Below are positions 16,252 through 24,040 of a stretch of DNA of 64,000 nt, one piece after another. Made by a program: the position numbers and the translations under genes. The notes below the pieces were generated by a model. It saw nothing but the letters and a program-made list of their open reading frames with translations. It was not told where the DNA came from and did not search any database. The stretch lies in the NCBI GenBank assembly GCA_900473915.1, contig UCNG01000014.1:182520-246519 (forward strand), written 5' to 3'. Each line of letters opens with the position of its first letter. Position 1 is the stretch's first letter. The DNA comes from Hyphomicrobiales bacterium. Lineage in GTDB: Bacteria > Pseudomonadota > Alphaproteobacteria > Rhizobiales > Rhizobiaceae.

Positions 16252-17412
16252 ATGCATTTCGGACTGACTGAAGAACAGGAAATGATCGTCTCGACAGTTC
16301 GGAGCTTTGTCGAGAACGAGATTTATCCGCATGAAACGACCGTCGAGCGGCTTGGTTACGTGCCGGTGGAAATCGGCGACGAAATCAAGCGGAAGACCAT
16401 CGAACTTGATTTCTATGCCAGCAATTTCCCGGAATCGGCGGGTGGCCCCGGACTTTCCCATCTCGAGTTCGCGCTGGTGGAACGCGAGCTTGGGCGCGGG
16501 TCGATGGCGCTCACCCATTTTTTCGGACGCCCGCAAAATATCCTGATGGCCTGCAAGGGTGAGCAGATCGAGCGCTACCTCCTGCCAGCGGTGCGCGGCG
16601 AAAGGATGGATGCACTTGCCATGACCGAGCCCGACGCCGGCTCCGACATTCGCGGTATGAAAGCCAGTGCGCGTCGCGACGGTGGCGATTGGGTGCTGAA
16701 CGGCACCAAGCACTTCATTTCCGGCGCCGAGCACGCCGACTTCGTCATTGTCTTCATGGCGACAGGCGAGGAACAGTCCTCCGCCGGAACGAAGAAGAAA
16801 ATCACGACCTTTCTGGTGGATCGTGGAACACCGGGCTTCACCATCCGCGAGGGTTACAAATCCGTCAGCCATCGCGGCTACAAGAACATGATCCTTGAAT
16901 TCGACGACTGCCGTCTTCCCGATGCGCAGGTTCTCGGAGAGGTCGATGGCGGCTTTGCGGTCATGAATGAGTGGCTTTACGCGACCCGCATAACAGTTGC
17001 GACGATGGCGGTGGGGCGCGCGCGCCGCGTGTTCGACTTGATGGTCGACTACGCTGCCCAGCGCAAGCAATTTGGCCAGCCTATCGGCCGCTTTCAGGGC
17101 GTCGGCTTCCAGCTTGCCGATTCCGTCACCGAAATCGACGCAGCCGACTGGCTGACGCTGGCAGCGGCCTGGCGTCTCGATCAGGGATTGCCGGCAAACC
17201 GCGAGATCGCCTCGGCGAAAGTCTACGCCTCCGAAATGCTGGCTCGCGTCACTGATCGGGCTATCCAGGTGCATGGAGGCATGGGCCTGATGGACGACCT
17301 CCCGCTGGAACGCTTCTGGCGTGATGCCCGTGTCGAGCGGATATGGGACGGCACAAGCGAGATCCAGCGCCATATCATCGCCCGCGACCTCCTTCGCCCG
17401 CTCGGAGCCTGA
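16252..17412 (+). CDS. Acyl-CoA dehydrogenase (CaiA-like)
   Basis: A 386-residue flavoprotein that introduces a 2,3-double bond into an acyl-CoA. Seen are AMTEPDAGSDIRGM (FAD/substrate loop, around 124-137), the KHFISGAEHADFVIVFM strand, RKQFGQPIGRFQGVGFQLAD, and the C-terminal VHGGMGLMDDLPLERFWRDAR followed by RIWDGTSEIQR. At the catalytic-base position of the C-terminal motif an Asp replaces the common Glu; this occurs in some subfamilies. The nearby CaiD-like hydratases suggest that its substrate carries a polar or charged group, as in the carnitine pathway. Start ATG at 16252 has GGGAGGAACGCT upstream. Confidence 0.9.
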   Translation: MHFGLTEEQEMIVSTVRSFVENEIYPHETTVERLGYVPVEIGDEIKRKTIELDFYASNFPESAGGPGLSHLEFALVERELGRGSMALTHFFGRPQNILMACKGEQIERYLLPAVRGERMDALAMTEPDAGSDIRGMKASARRDGGDWVLNGTKHFISGAEHADFVIVFMATGEEQSSAGTKKKITTFLVDRGTPGFTIREGYKSVSHRGYKNMILEFDDCRLPDAQVLGEVDGGFAVMNEWLYATRITVATMAVGRARRVFDLMVDYAAQRKQFGQPIGRFQGVGFQLADSVTEIDAADWLTLAAAWRLDQGLPANREIASAKVYASEMLARVTDRAIQVHGGMGLMDDLPLERFWRDARVERIWDGTSEIQRHIIARDLLRPLGA

Positions 17413-17414
17413 TC

Positions 17415-19466
17415 GTGAGCAAAAAGAACCTGTCTCGTGTCTTGCGTCCCAGTTCCATCGCCATCTTTGGCGGAGGATGGTCTACGGCTGTCCTCAGGCA
17501 ATGCCGTAAAATGGGCTTTGAGGGAGAACTCTGGCCTGTCCACCCCACCCGCGATACTATCGACGACATTCCCTGCTATCGATCTGTCGCCGACCTTCCC
17601 GGCGCACCGGATGTAAGCTTCATCGGCGTCAACCGCGACGGAACAATCGATATTGTTCGCCAGCTCTCGGCGCGCGGAAGTGGCGGCGCAGTGTGCTTTG
17701 CCTCTGGCTTCAACGAAGTATCCGACGGCGCCGAACGCAATCAGGCCCTGCTGGCCTCAGCAGGCGAAATGCCGATCCTCGGCCCCAACTGCTACGGCTT
17801 CATCAACTACCTTGATGGAGCCCTGCTCTGGCCTGACCAGCATGGCGGCAAGAGGGTGGAAAGCGGCGCCGCCATCGTCGTTCAATCGTCCAACATAGCT
17901 ATCAATCTTACGATGCAGCGCCGAGGTCTTCCCATTGCCTATGTGCTGACAGCCGGAAATCAGGCACAGACCGGTCTTTCCGAATTGGCGGAAGCCGCGC
18001 TCGAAGACCCGCGGGTTACTGTTCTCGGTTTGCATATAGAAGGCTTCGACAATATTTCACGGTTGGAACGTGTCTTTGCCAGAGCGCGTGAGTTGAAAAA
18101 GCCCGTTGTTGCCATCAAGGTCGGAACTTCCGCCGCTGCACAGGCGATGACCCTTTCACACACGGCATCGCTTGCCGGAGCCGACACGCTTGCCGACGCT
18201 TTCTTTGCGCGGTGTGGCGTCGTCCGTGTTGGAACGCTCGACGAATTTATCGAAACGCTGAAGCTTCTGCATGTGCTTGGCCCCTCACCGGACAACAGTC
18301 TCGGCTCGATGAGCTGTTCCGGCGGCGAAGCCTCACTCGTCGGCGATCTCGCAAACGCCGCAGGTCTCGATCTCAGACCGCTGGCGCCGCACGAGGCAAA
18401 CAGGCTTCGCGCCACCCTGCCCGAGATGGTCACCATCTCGAACCCCCTCGACTATCACACCTTTACATGGGGAAACGGACCGTCGCTGACTGAGACCTAT
18501 CGCGCCATGCTCGACGGCAATTTCGGCCTGACCATACTGGTGCTCGATTTTCCCCGTGGGGACCGTTGTATTGACAATGGTTGCGAAACATCGCTCGAAG
18601 CCGCGATAGCGGCGCACAAAGCTGGAGGCGGTCGCTTTGCGCTGGTTGCCAGTTTGCCGGAGAACATGACGGAAGCCCATGCCGAACGTCTGATAGCAGC
18701 AGGAATAGCCCCGATGATGGGGCTTGCAACTGCGCTTGCGGCAGCAGCCAATGCTGCCTGGATTGGCGAAATCTGGTCGAAACCGCAATCTCCAATGCTG
18801 GCCGACCAAGCGCCAGCGTCGCCATCTGCAGCCACCGCAATGGACGAGTGGTCATCGAAATCCGCCTTGCGCGAAATCGGCCTGATAACCCCAACAGGCG
18901 GCGTAGTATCGACTCTCGACGATGCTGTCGCCCTTGCCGAAAAGCTGGGTTACCCTGTCGTTCTCAAGGGCGTTGGTGAGCACTTGCTCCACAAAACGGA
19001 AATGGCGGCGGTGTGCCTCAATTTGGCGAATGCCGAAGCAGTACGCGCTGCCGCTCTTTCGCTTACTGCTTTGAAATGCGATTTTCTGGTCGAGAAAATG
19101 GTTCAGGGCGGTGTAGCTGAACTGATTATCGGCATCGCGCGCGACCCGCAATTCGGGCTTTATCTGACCATTGGCGCGGGCGGCGTGATGGTTGAGCTTT
19201 GGAACGATACACGTTCGCTGCTCTTACCTGCGAGCCGCGATGAAATCCGCGAGGCGCTTCTTTCCCTGCGCTCCGCCCCCCTCCTGACCGGCTTTCGCGG
19301 CAGGCCAAAAGCCAATATCGAAGCCGCTGTCGAGGCCACATGGCAGATTGGCAACTATGCGCTCGAACAGGCAGGGAAACTTGAGGAGCTCGACATCAAC
19401 CCACTCATCGTCACAGCGGATGATGCAATCGCCGTCGATGCCCTGATACGCAACAGGAGAGCTTGA
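17415..19466 (+). CDS. Acyl-CoA synthetase, ADP-forming type (fused CoA-binding and ATP-grasp domains)
   Basis: A 683-residue single-chain acid-CoA ligase. Order of parts: CoA-binding Rossmann domain (residues 1-130, with IAIFGGGWS and SFIGVN), two succinyl-CoA-ligase-like domains with ILGPNCYGFIN and the presumed phosphohistidine region TLSHTASLAGAD, then a C-terminal ATP-grasp domain starting near LREIGLITPTGG with GYPVVLKGVGEHLLHKTE. It should activate the acid formed from the decarboxylation aldehyde. The GTG at 17415 is preferred: it begins two bases after the previous stop and has GGAG seven bases upstream, whereas a longer frame would overlap the dehydrogenase gene by 70 bases. Confidence 0.9.
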   Translation: MSKKNLSRVLRPSSIAIFGGGWSTAVLRQCRKMGFEGELWPVHPTRDTIDDIPCYRSVADLPGAPDVSFIGVNRDGTIDIVRQLSARGSGGAVCFASGFNEVSDGAERNQALLASAGEMPILGPNCYGFINYLDGALLWPDQHGGKRVESGAAIVVQSSNIAINLTMQRRGLPIAYVLTAGNQAQTGLSELAEAALEDPRVTVLGLHIEGFDNISRLERVFARARELKKPVVAIKVGTSAAAQAMTLSHTASLAGADTLADAFFARCGVVRVGTLDEFIETLKLLHVLGPSPDNSLGSMSCSGGEASLVGDLANAAGLDLRPLAPHEANRLRATLPEMVTISNPLDYHTFTWGNGPSLTETYRAMLDGNFGLTILVLDFPRGDRCIDNGCETSLEAAIAAHKAGGGRFALVASLPENMTEAHAERLIAAGIAPMMGLATALAAAANAAWIGEIWSKPQSPMLADQAPASPSAATAMDEWSSKSALREIGLITPTGGVVSTLDDAVALAEKLGYPVVLKGVGEHLLHKTEMAAVCLNLANAEAVRAAALSLTALKCDFLVEKMVQGGVAELIIGIARDPQFGLYLTIGAGGVMVELWNDTRSLLLPASRDEIREALLSLRSAPLLTGFRGRPKANIEAAVEATWQIGNYALEQAGKLEELDINPLIVTADDAIAVDALIRNRRA

Positions 19467-20254
19467 TGACTGACGAGGTGAAGGCCGTTCGCAACGGTCA
19501 GATATTGGAGATCACGCTCGACCGGCCAAAGGCCAATGCCATCGACCAGCCAACCAGCCGAAAGCTCGGCGATGTCTTCGCCATGTTTCGAGACGACCCG
19601 GATCTGCGCGTTGCTATTTTCACAGGCGGGGGAGAGAAGTTTTTTTCCGCCGGCTGGGATCTGAACGAAGCGGCTTCAACCGGCGGAGACGGGTATATCG
19701 CCGACTATGGTCAGGGTGGAATCTATGGCTTTTCCGAATTGCCCGGATTGGAGAAGCCCGTCATCTGCGCGATCAACGGTTATGCCATCGGCGCGGGTTT
19801 CGAAATTCTCTTGACTGCCGACTTCGTCATTGCCGCCGACCACGCGCAATTCTGGCTGCCGGAAACTTCGCTCGGGGTTTTGCCGGATATCGGCTCATTC
19901 GTTCTGCCCAAGCTCCTGCCCAAGGTTATAGCGAACGAAGTTCTTTATGGAGGGCGGCGTTTCAGCGCGCAGGACTGCCTCCGCTGGGGTCTGGTCAATG
20001 ACGTGGTGCCGCAGGCAGAGCTGATGAGTGCTGCCCGTAGGCTCGCTGCCCGTATCCTGCGCTCCGCACCGCTTTCTGTTGCCGCAGCCAAACAGACAGC
20101 GCGTATGGCCGAACATATGAGCCTGACCGAAAGCTACGCCGCCATGCGGGCTGGTAATTTCCCACTGTTCAAATCGCTGATCGAAAGCGAAGACGCCCTG
20201 GAAGGACCGCGCGCAGCGGTCGAAAAGCGCGATCCCGTATGGAAAGGCAGATGA
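19466..20254 (+). CDS. Enoyl-CoA hydratase/isomerase, CaiD-like (copy 1)
   Basis: A 262-residue crotonase-fold enzyme. The oxyanion-hole region is KFFSAGWDLNEAA and GYAIGAGFEILLTADFVIA, and the catalytic region is LPETSLGVLPDIGSF. The C-terminal SEDALEGPRAAVEKRDPVWKGR closely resembles the end of carnitinyl-CoA dehydratase CaiD. Its ATG overlaps the stop of the ligase gene (TGATG), with AGGAGA in front. It is predicted to hydrate the enoyl-CoA produced by the acyl-CoA dehydrogenase, or to dehydrate the reverse substrate. The adjacent copy 2 is a paralogue, so the two probably act on successive intermediates or different stereoisomers. Confidence 0.9.
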   Translation: MTDEVKAVRNGQILEITLDRPKANAIDQPTSRKLGDVFAMFRDDPDLRVAIFTGGGEKFFSAGWDLNEAASTGGDGYIADYGQGGIYGFSELPGLEKPVICAINGYAIGAGFEILLTADFVIAADHAQFWLPETSLGVLPDIGSFVLPKLLPKVIANEVLYGGRRFSAQDCLRWGLVNDVVPQAELMSAARRLAARILRSAPLSVAAAKQTARMAEHMSLTESYAAMRAGNFPLFKSLIESEDALEGPRAAVEKRDPVWKGR

Positions 20255-20255
20255 A

Positions 20256-21050
20256 ATGAACACATATGCCGAAGGCGCCATAACAACCCGCCGGGACGGT
20301 GCTATTCTGGAAGTTACGCTGGATCGGCCCAAGGCCAACGCCATCGATCTGCCGACATCGCGCGCGATGGGTCAAATTTTCGCAGCCTTCCGCGATGACC
20401 CGGAATTACGTGTCGCCATCCTCAAGACCGCTGGCGACCGTTTCTTTTCTGCCGGTTGGGATTTGAAAGCCGCGGCAGAAGGCGCGCCTATCGATGGCGA
20501 CTACGGAATTGGCGGTTTCGGCGGTATCCAGGAACTGCGAGACCTGAACAAACCCGTCATCGCATGTGTCAGCGGCATGGCCGCAGGCGGCGGCTTCGAA
20601 CTGGCGCTGTCCTGTGACCTGATCTATGCCTCGGACCATTCGACCTTTTCGCTTCCCGAAATTTGCTCCGGAACCATTGCAGACGCAGCAAGTATCCGGC
20701 TTCCGAAACGCATTCCATACCACATAGCCATGGAACTTTTGCTGACCGGCCGGTGGGTCGACGCTCAAGAAGCTCATCGCTGGGGTTTCGTCAACGAAGT
20801 CCTGCCTCAGGAGAGGCTCGAGGAACGCGTTTGGGAGATCGCCCGTCTGCTCGCCTCCGGTCCTCCACTCGTTTACGCCGCGATCAAGGAGACTGTTCGG
20901 CGCGCAGAAAGCGAGGACTTCCAAACCATGATGAACCTCATTATGCGGCGCAAGTTGGCGACGGTCGACATTCTTTATGGATCGGAGGATAATTTGGAAG
21001 GCGCCAGAGCTTTCGCCGAAAAGCGCGATCCTGTCTGGAAGGGGAAATAG
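20256..21050 (+). CDS. Enoyl-CoA hydratase/isomerase, CaiD-like (copy 2)
   Basis: A 264-residue crotonase-fold paralogue of the preceding gene. Shared stretches include TLDRPKANAIDLPTSR, RFFSAGWDLKAAAEG and the end SEDNLEGARAFAEKRDPVWK. The catalytic segment differs, FSLPEICSGTIADAAS against LPETSLGVLPDIGS in copy 1, so specificity or chemistry may have diverged. It starts one base after the stop of copy 1 and ends the operon, followed within 75 bases by a terminator hairpin. Cytoplasmic. Confidence 0.9.
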   Translation: MNTYAEGAITTRRDGAILEVTLDRPKANAIDLPTSRAMGQIFAAFRDDPELRVAILKTAGDRFFSAGWDLKAAAEGAPIDGDYGIGGFGGIQELRDLNKPVIACVSGMAAGGGFELALSCDLIYASDHSTFSLPEICSGTIADAASIRLPKRIPYHIAMELLLTGRWVDAQEAHRWGFVNEVLPQERLEERVWEIARLLASGPPLVYAAIKETVRRAESEDFQTMMNLIMRRKLATVDILYGSEDNLEGARAFAEKRDPVWKGK

Positions 21051-21122
21051 CGACCGTCGTATCAAGGAGTAGACGCGCTGCCGGTGGCAGATACCATCCG
21101 CCAAACCGGCTTTTTATCGTAG

Positions 21123-21151
21123 GCTGCCGATCAGAAAATCCGGCAGCTTTT
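21123..21151 (+). terminator. Terminator at the end of the TetR operon
   Basis: GCTGCCG and CGGCAGC form a 7-bp stem extended by AT pairs and run into TTTTAT. Another GC hairpin followed by TTTTT (ending near 21116) lies just before it, so termination here is probably efficient. Confidence 0.7.
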
Positions 21152-21175
21152 ATCTGCGTTTAATATGTCCCGCAA

Positions 21176-21745
21176 TTAGTGATTGCGGAGTTTCTCCAGC
21201 TTCTCCGAAACCAGGTCCTCAGGGACGAGTTTGGTGAATTCATCGCCATCCTGCGGTTCGGAATGCTTGAACACGTACCAGCCGCCGGTCGGTTCCTTCC
21301 TCTGGTAGATGGTCTGGCCATCGATCATGTGCTCGAAACACGTCCTGTCGCTGGATGTGCCATTTGGAGCATGCCAGTCGGCCTCGAGGCACATCCTTCC
21401 GGTGTCGGCCACGGTCCAATGTCCCAATGCCCAGGAAGCACGGGCACCCGATCCTGCCCATCCCTTGAATATCCGCTCCTTGTCCTGCATGTAAGCGGCG
21501 CCATCGCACCATTTCCAGCTCTTGTCGCGGTAGAGTTCATGAAGTTCCACTGCTGTCATTGGCCGTGCATTCTCCGGCAAACGCAGGCTGACTCGCGCTT
21601 CGCCATTTTCTGGAGCGCTACAGGTTAATTCGTCAGCCACGGCTGAGGACCACGCCATCATCACGCCCACCGACGCGGCCATGATTGTCATGCAGGTCTT
21701 TCCGATACGTGATTTAAAATGTGGGAATTCGTTGGTCTTTAACAT
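21176..21745 (-). CDS. Secreted DUF995-type protein (copy 3 of the polysaccharide locus)
   Basis: A 189-residue exported protein of unknown function. A signal-like segment at residues 19-38 (MTIMAASVGVMMAWSSAVADE) precedes a domain with MTAVELHELYRDKSWKWCDG, a central WALGHWTVADTGRMCLEADW and GGWYVFKHSEPQDGDEF. The same pattern (start of domain with LY..KSW.W, then W.....G..CL...W, then WYVF.H) occurs in two more genes of this locus, all fitting the family I know as DUF995. Four cysteines could form disulfides. It is the last gene of the polysaccharide operon. Its homologue in the Sinorhizobium locus would be an ApsH protein. Confidence 0.78.
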   Translation of the reverse strand: MLKTNEFPHFKSRIGKTCMTIMAASVGVMMAWSSAVADELTCSAPENGEARVSLRLPENARPMTAVELHELYRDKSWKWCDGAAYMQDKERIFKGWAGSGARASWALGHWTVADTGRMCLEADWHAPNGTSSDRTCFEHMIDGQTIYQRKEPTGGWYVFKHSEPQDGDEFTKLVPEDLVSEKLEKLRNH

Positions 21746-21861
21746 CGTTTTTCGCCCTCTACGTGAAACTTTTCATCTGTTAAATTAACGACAGGCCAGA
21801 GTTGGTGCGATTTACAGCCTTCTCCCGAGCAACGCTCGAAAAGCCCCCGCACTATCGTTCT

Positions 21862-22410
21862 TTATCGGCGATTAGCCTTCAGCCGCGCCACTTCTGCGCC
21901 TACCCGATCACCTTTAACCAGTTTGCGTATTTCATCGTCTTTCCGAACTGGATTGTGCGCAAAGACATACCATTTTCCGCCAAGAGCGGGCTTCTGGTAG
22001 ATCACGCCATTTTTCTCGCGGTGCAGGAAGCAGGTGACTGCGCCGCTGCCGTCGCCTTGGCTGCTCCAGAGCGCGCGCAAGCAGAGCTTTCCGCCATCGG
22101 TCACATACCAATAGCCTGTGGCATGGGTTGTGGCCGCGCCTTTGCCGGACCAAGCGGAGAATTGTTTCTGTTCTCCAGAAAGAAACCAGCCACGGGCTTT
22201 CTCACTGGAAAAGAATCCGCCACCGGTTTTCCATTTCCAGGTGCGACCGGCATAGAGCTTTTCAAGCGCATGGCCTTTCATCGGTGAGGCTGCGGCGGCC
22301 AGTTGGGTGACGGTATTATCCGTCGCCGGCTTTGGCGCTGCACTGGCATTGCCTGCCAGCGAGAGCGCTAACATCGCAGCGCTCGCAATGATGAAATGCT
22401 TCAATCGCAT
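21862..22410 (-). CDS. Secreted DUF995-type protein (copy 2, ApsH2 position)
   Basis: A 182-residue exported protein of unknown function, paralogous to the genes at 21176 and 23486. The signal peptide is MRLKHFIIASAAMLALSLAG followed by NASA, and the domain shows LEKLYAGRTWKWKTGGGFF, ATGYWYVTDGGKLCLRALW and GGKWYVFAHNPVRKDDEI. The ATG at 22410 is selected because it opens the signal peptide and AGGAAGAA precedes it. It lies directly behind the GH26 glycanase gene, so a role in processing, binding or export of the polysaccharide is plausible; nothing in the sequence shows a catalytic site. Confidence 0.8.
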   Translation of the reverse strand: MRLKHFIIASAAMLALSLAGNASAAPKPATDNTVTQLAAAASPMKGHALEKLYAGRTWKWKTGGGFFSSEKARGWFLSGEQKQFSAWSGKGAATTHATGYWYVTDGGKLCLRALWSSQGDGSGAVTCFLHREKNGVIYQKPALGGKWYVFAHNPVRKDDEIRKLVKGDRVGAEVARLKANRR

Positions 22411-22530
22411 TTTCTTCTTCCTGTTGATCGAGCAATTCCAGCAAGCTGGCTTGGCGGAACTGCAAGAATGCAAAGAAAAGAGCGGCGGCGTTTTCACAAA
22501 TAACGAGCCGCTCCGGTTGAATTACCCGGA

Positions 22531-23472
22531 TCAATCGAGCGGATGGTTTGCGACGCGCCAGTCCGGGCGTCCGACACCACGCGGCCATGGGTAGACTTCA
22601 CGGTCGTTAAAGTAGATGACGGCGGTCAGGGCCGGAAATTCGGCGTGGGGCTTGTTAGCTTCCGCCGCCCAGTCCCGAACGTAGCTATCACTGCCTTCAT
22701 AACCGAGCTCGGCAATGGCAACTGGTTTGCCAAAACCTGCCACACGATCATATCCCGGCTTGGTGCGCTCGACGAATGTCGTGTCTCGCCCGACAACCAG
22801 CTTGTCATAGGGTTGGTAGCCGAACACCGACAGACCGACGATGTCGAGATACTCGTCACCCGGATAATAGGCTTCCAACTCGGCATCTCCTCGCGGTGAC
22901 CACATATATTGCGCGTTTGGAAGATGCTTGCGGCAGATGTCGATGACATGCCGGTAAGCCTTCACATAACCTTCCGGTTTCCAGTAGGCCCAGGTAAACT
23001 GCCCCTCCTTGTCGTCCATTTCCTGTGCCCAGCGGATGGTGACCGGGCTCTTCAACTTTGCTGCTTCAGAACAGACCGCAGCCATATTGGAATCGTACCG
23101 CCCCGCCAGAATTCCACTCAGGAGGTCCTCCGGGCTGACACGCCAGTCGCGGGCCCATGACCAGGGTTCAATAGTAATCAGCAAGGAGCGCCCGCGTTGA
23201 CGTGCATATTCGTCTGCCGTCTTAAGTGTCGCAAGATCCACGTCCTCCCAGGGAAGGAACAGGTGCTCGATCTTCGAATTCGGATCATTGGTATAGTCCC
23301 CGTGCGGATCATAGGCACCGGGCGTGATTGATCGCTCCGTTATTACAGGGCGCTTGTCATGAAACGGGCGCCCGTCGACGCTGGCACCCGACACGCCGCT
23401 GGCAGCAAAGACTGCACCGCAAACAACCGCACTCCCGAGCAATCCCGCGATGACTTTCAAGAGACCTTTCAT
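22531..23472 (-). CDS. Secreted glycoside hydrolase family 26 endoglycanase (ApsE position)
   Basis: A 313-residue beta-glycanase. A signal-like hydrophobic N-terminus (LLKVIAGLLGSAVVCGAVFA) leads to the (beta/alpha)8 domain. The probable acid/base is E151 in VTIRWAQEMDD and the nucleophile E255 in PVAIAELGYEG; both are in the family's usual strand-end settings, as are WSPRGD and YPGDEYLDIVGLSVFG. It would cut a beta-linked polymer in the periplasm or outside the cell, probably trimming or releasing the polysaccharide made by this locus. The ATG at 23472 has GGGAGGGG upstream and follows the first DUF995 gene by 13 bases. Confidence 0.88.
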   Translation of the reverse strand: MKGLLKVIAGLLGSAVVCGAVFAASGVSGASVDGRPFHDKRPVITERSITPGAYDPHGDYTNDPNSKIEHLFLPWEDVDLATLKTADEYARQRGRSLLITIEPWSWARDWRVSPEDLLSGILAGRYDSNMAAVCSEAAKLKSPVTIRWAQEMDDKEGQFTWAYWKPEGYVKAYRHVIDICRKHLPNAQYMWSPRGDAELEAYYPGDEYLDIVGLSVFGYQPYDKLVVGRDTTFVERTKPGYDRVAGFGKPVAIAELGYEGSDSYVRDWAAEANKPHAEFPALTAVIYFNDREVYPWPRGVGRPDWRVANHPLD

Positions 23473-23485
23473 AGCCCCCTCCCTT

Positions 23486-24040
23486 CTATTGTTCGGATGT
23501 TTGTGTCGAAGAAAGCACAGCCTTCATACCTTCCAGCCGTTCGGACACCAGATCGGACGTCATGAGCTTGCTGGCCTCGTCACCTTCCTGGGGCTTGGAA
23601 TGCCGGAAGACATACCACCCACCATCGGGTTCTCGTTTTTGATAGACAGTTCCATCATGGACCCTATGCGAGAAACAAACGCTGCCCGGAGCCGCGCCAT
23701 TTGCCGAATGCCATGTCGCCTTGAGGCACATCTGGCCGGTATGGGTGATAACCCATCGGCCTTCAGCCCACGATTTGCCCTCGTCACTGTCGATCCATGC
23801 GCTGAAGTGGCGCCCTGCAACCTTCATCCGGCCTGCACCATTCTCCCACTGCCAGCTCTTGTTTCTATAGAGTTTGAATATCTCGATCGCCGTCATGGCG
23901 CGGGCTCCAGCGGGCAACACAACATTCTGCGGCACCTCTGCATAAGCCGGCCCCGCAAGCGTAAATACCGCTGTAACAATAGCCATCATCATTCGAATAC
24001 CGCTGCGGTTCTGCGAGCGTTCCGATTTAAGGATTGTCAA
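23486..24040 (-). CDS. Secreted DUF995-type protein (copy 1, ApsH1 position)
   Basis: A 184-residue exported protein of unknown function, the first of three paralogues here. The domain shows MTAIEIFKLYRNKSWQWENG, WAEGRWVITHTGQMCLKATW and GGWYVFRHSKPQEGDEA. Start choice: TTG at 24040, because GGAGG lies five to six bases upstream and the gene then overlaps the UDP-glucose dehydrogenase stop by 14 bases, giving coupled translation. This start leaves a 16-residue basic head before the hydrophobic signal core MMMAIVTAVFTLAGPAYA. An ATG near 23990 is an alternative that would leave only a short signal peptide. Confidence 0.75.
   Translation of the reverse strand: MTILKSERSQNRSGIRMMMAIVTAVFTLAGPAYAEVPQNVVLPAGARAMTAIEIFKLYRNKSWQWENGAGRMKVAGRHFSAWIDSDEGKSWAEGRWVITHTGQMCLKATWHSANGAAPGSVCFSHRVHDGTVYQKREPDGGWYVFRHSKPQEGDEASKLMTSDLVSERLEGMKAVLSSTQTSEQ

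Noticed and set aside
16192-17373. 393-residue open frame on the minus strand
   Set aside because: It is the mirror of the acyl-CoA dehydrogenase gene, has no known motif, and lacks a ribosome site; long antisense frames are common at this GC content.
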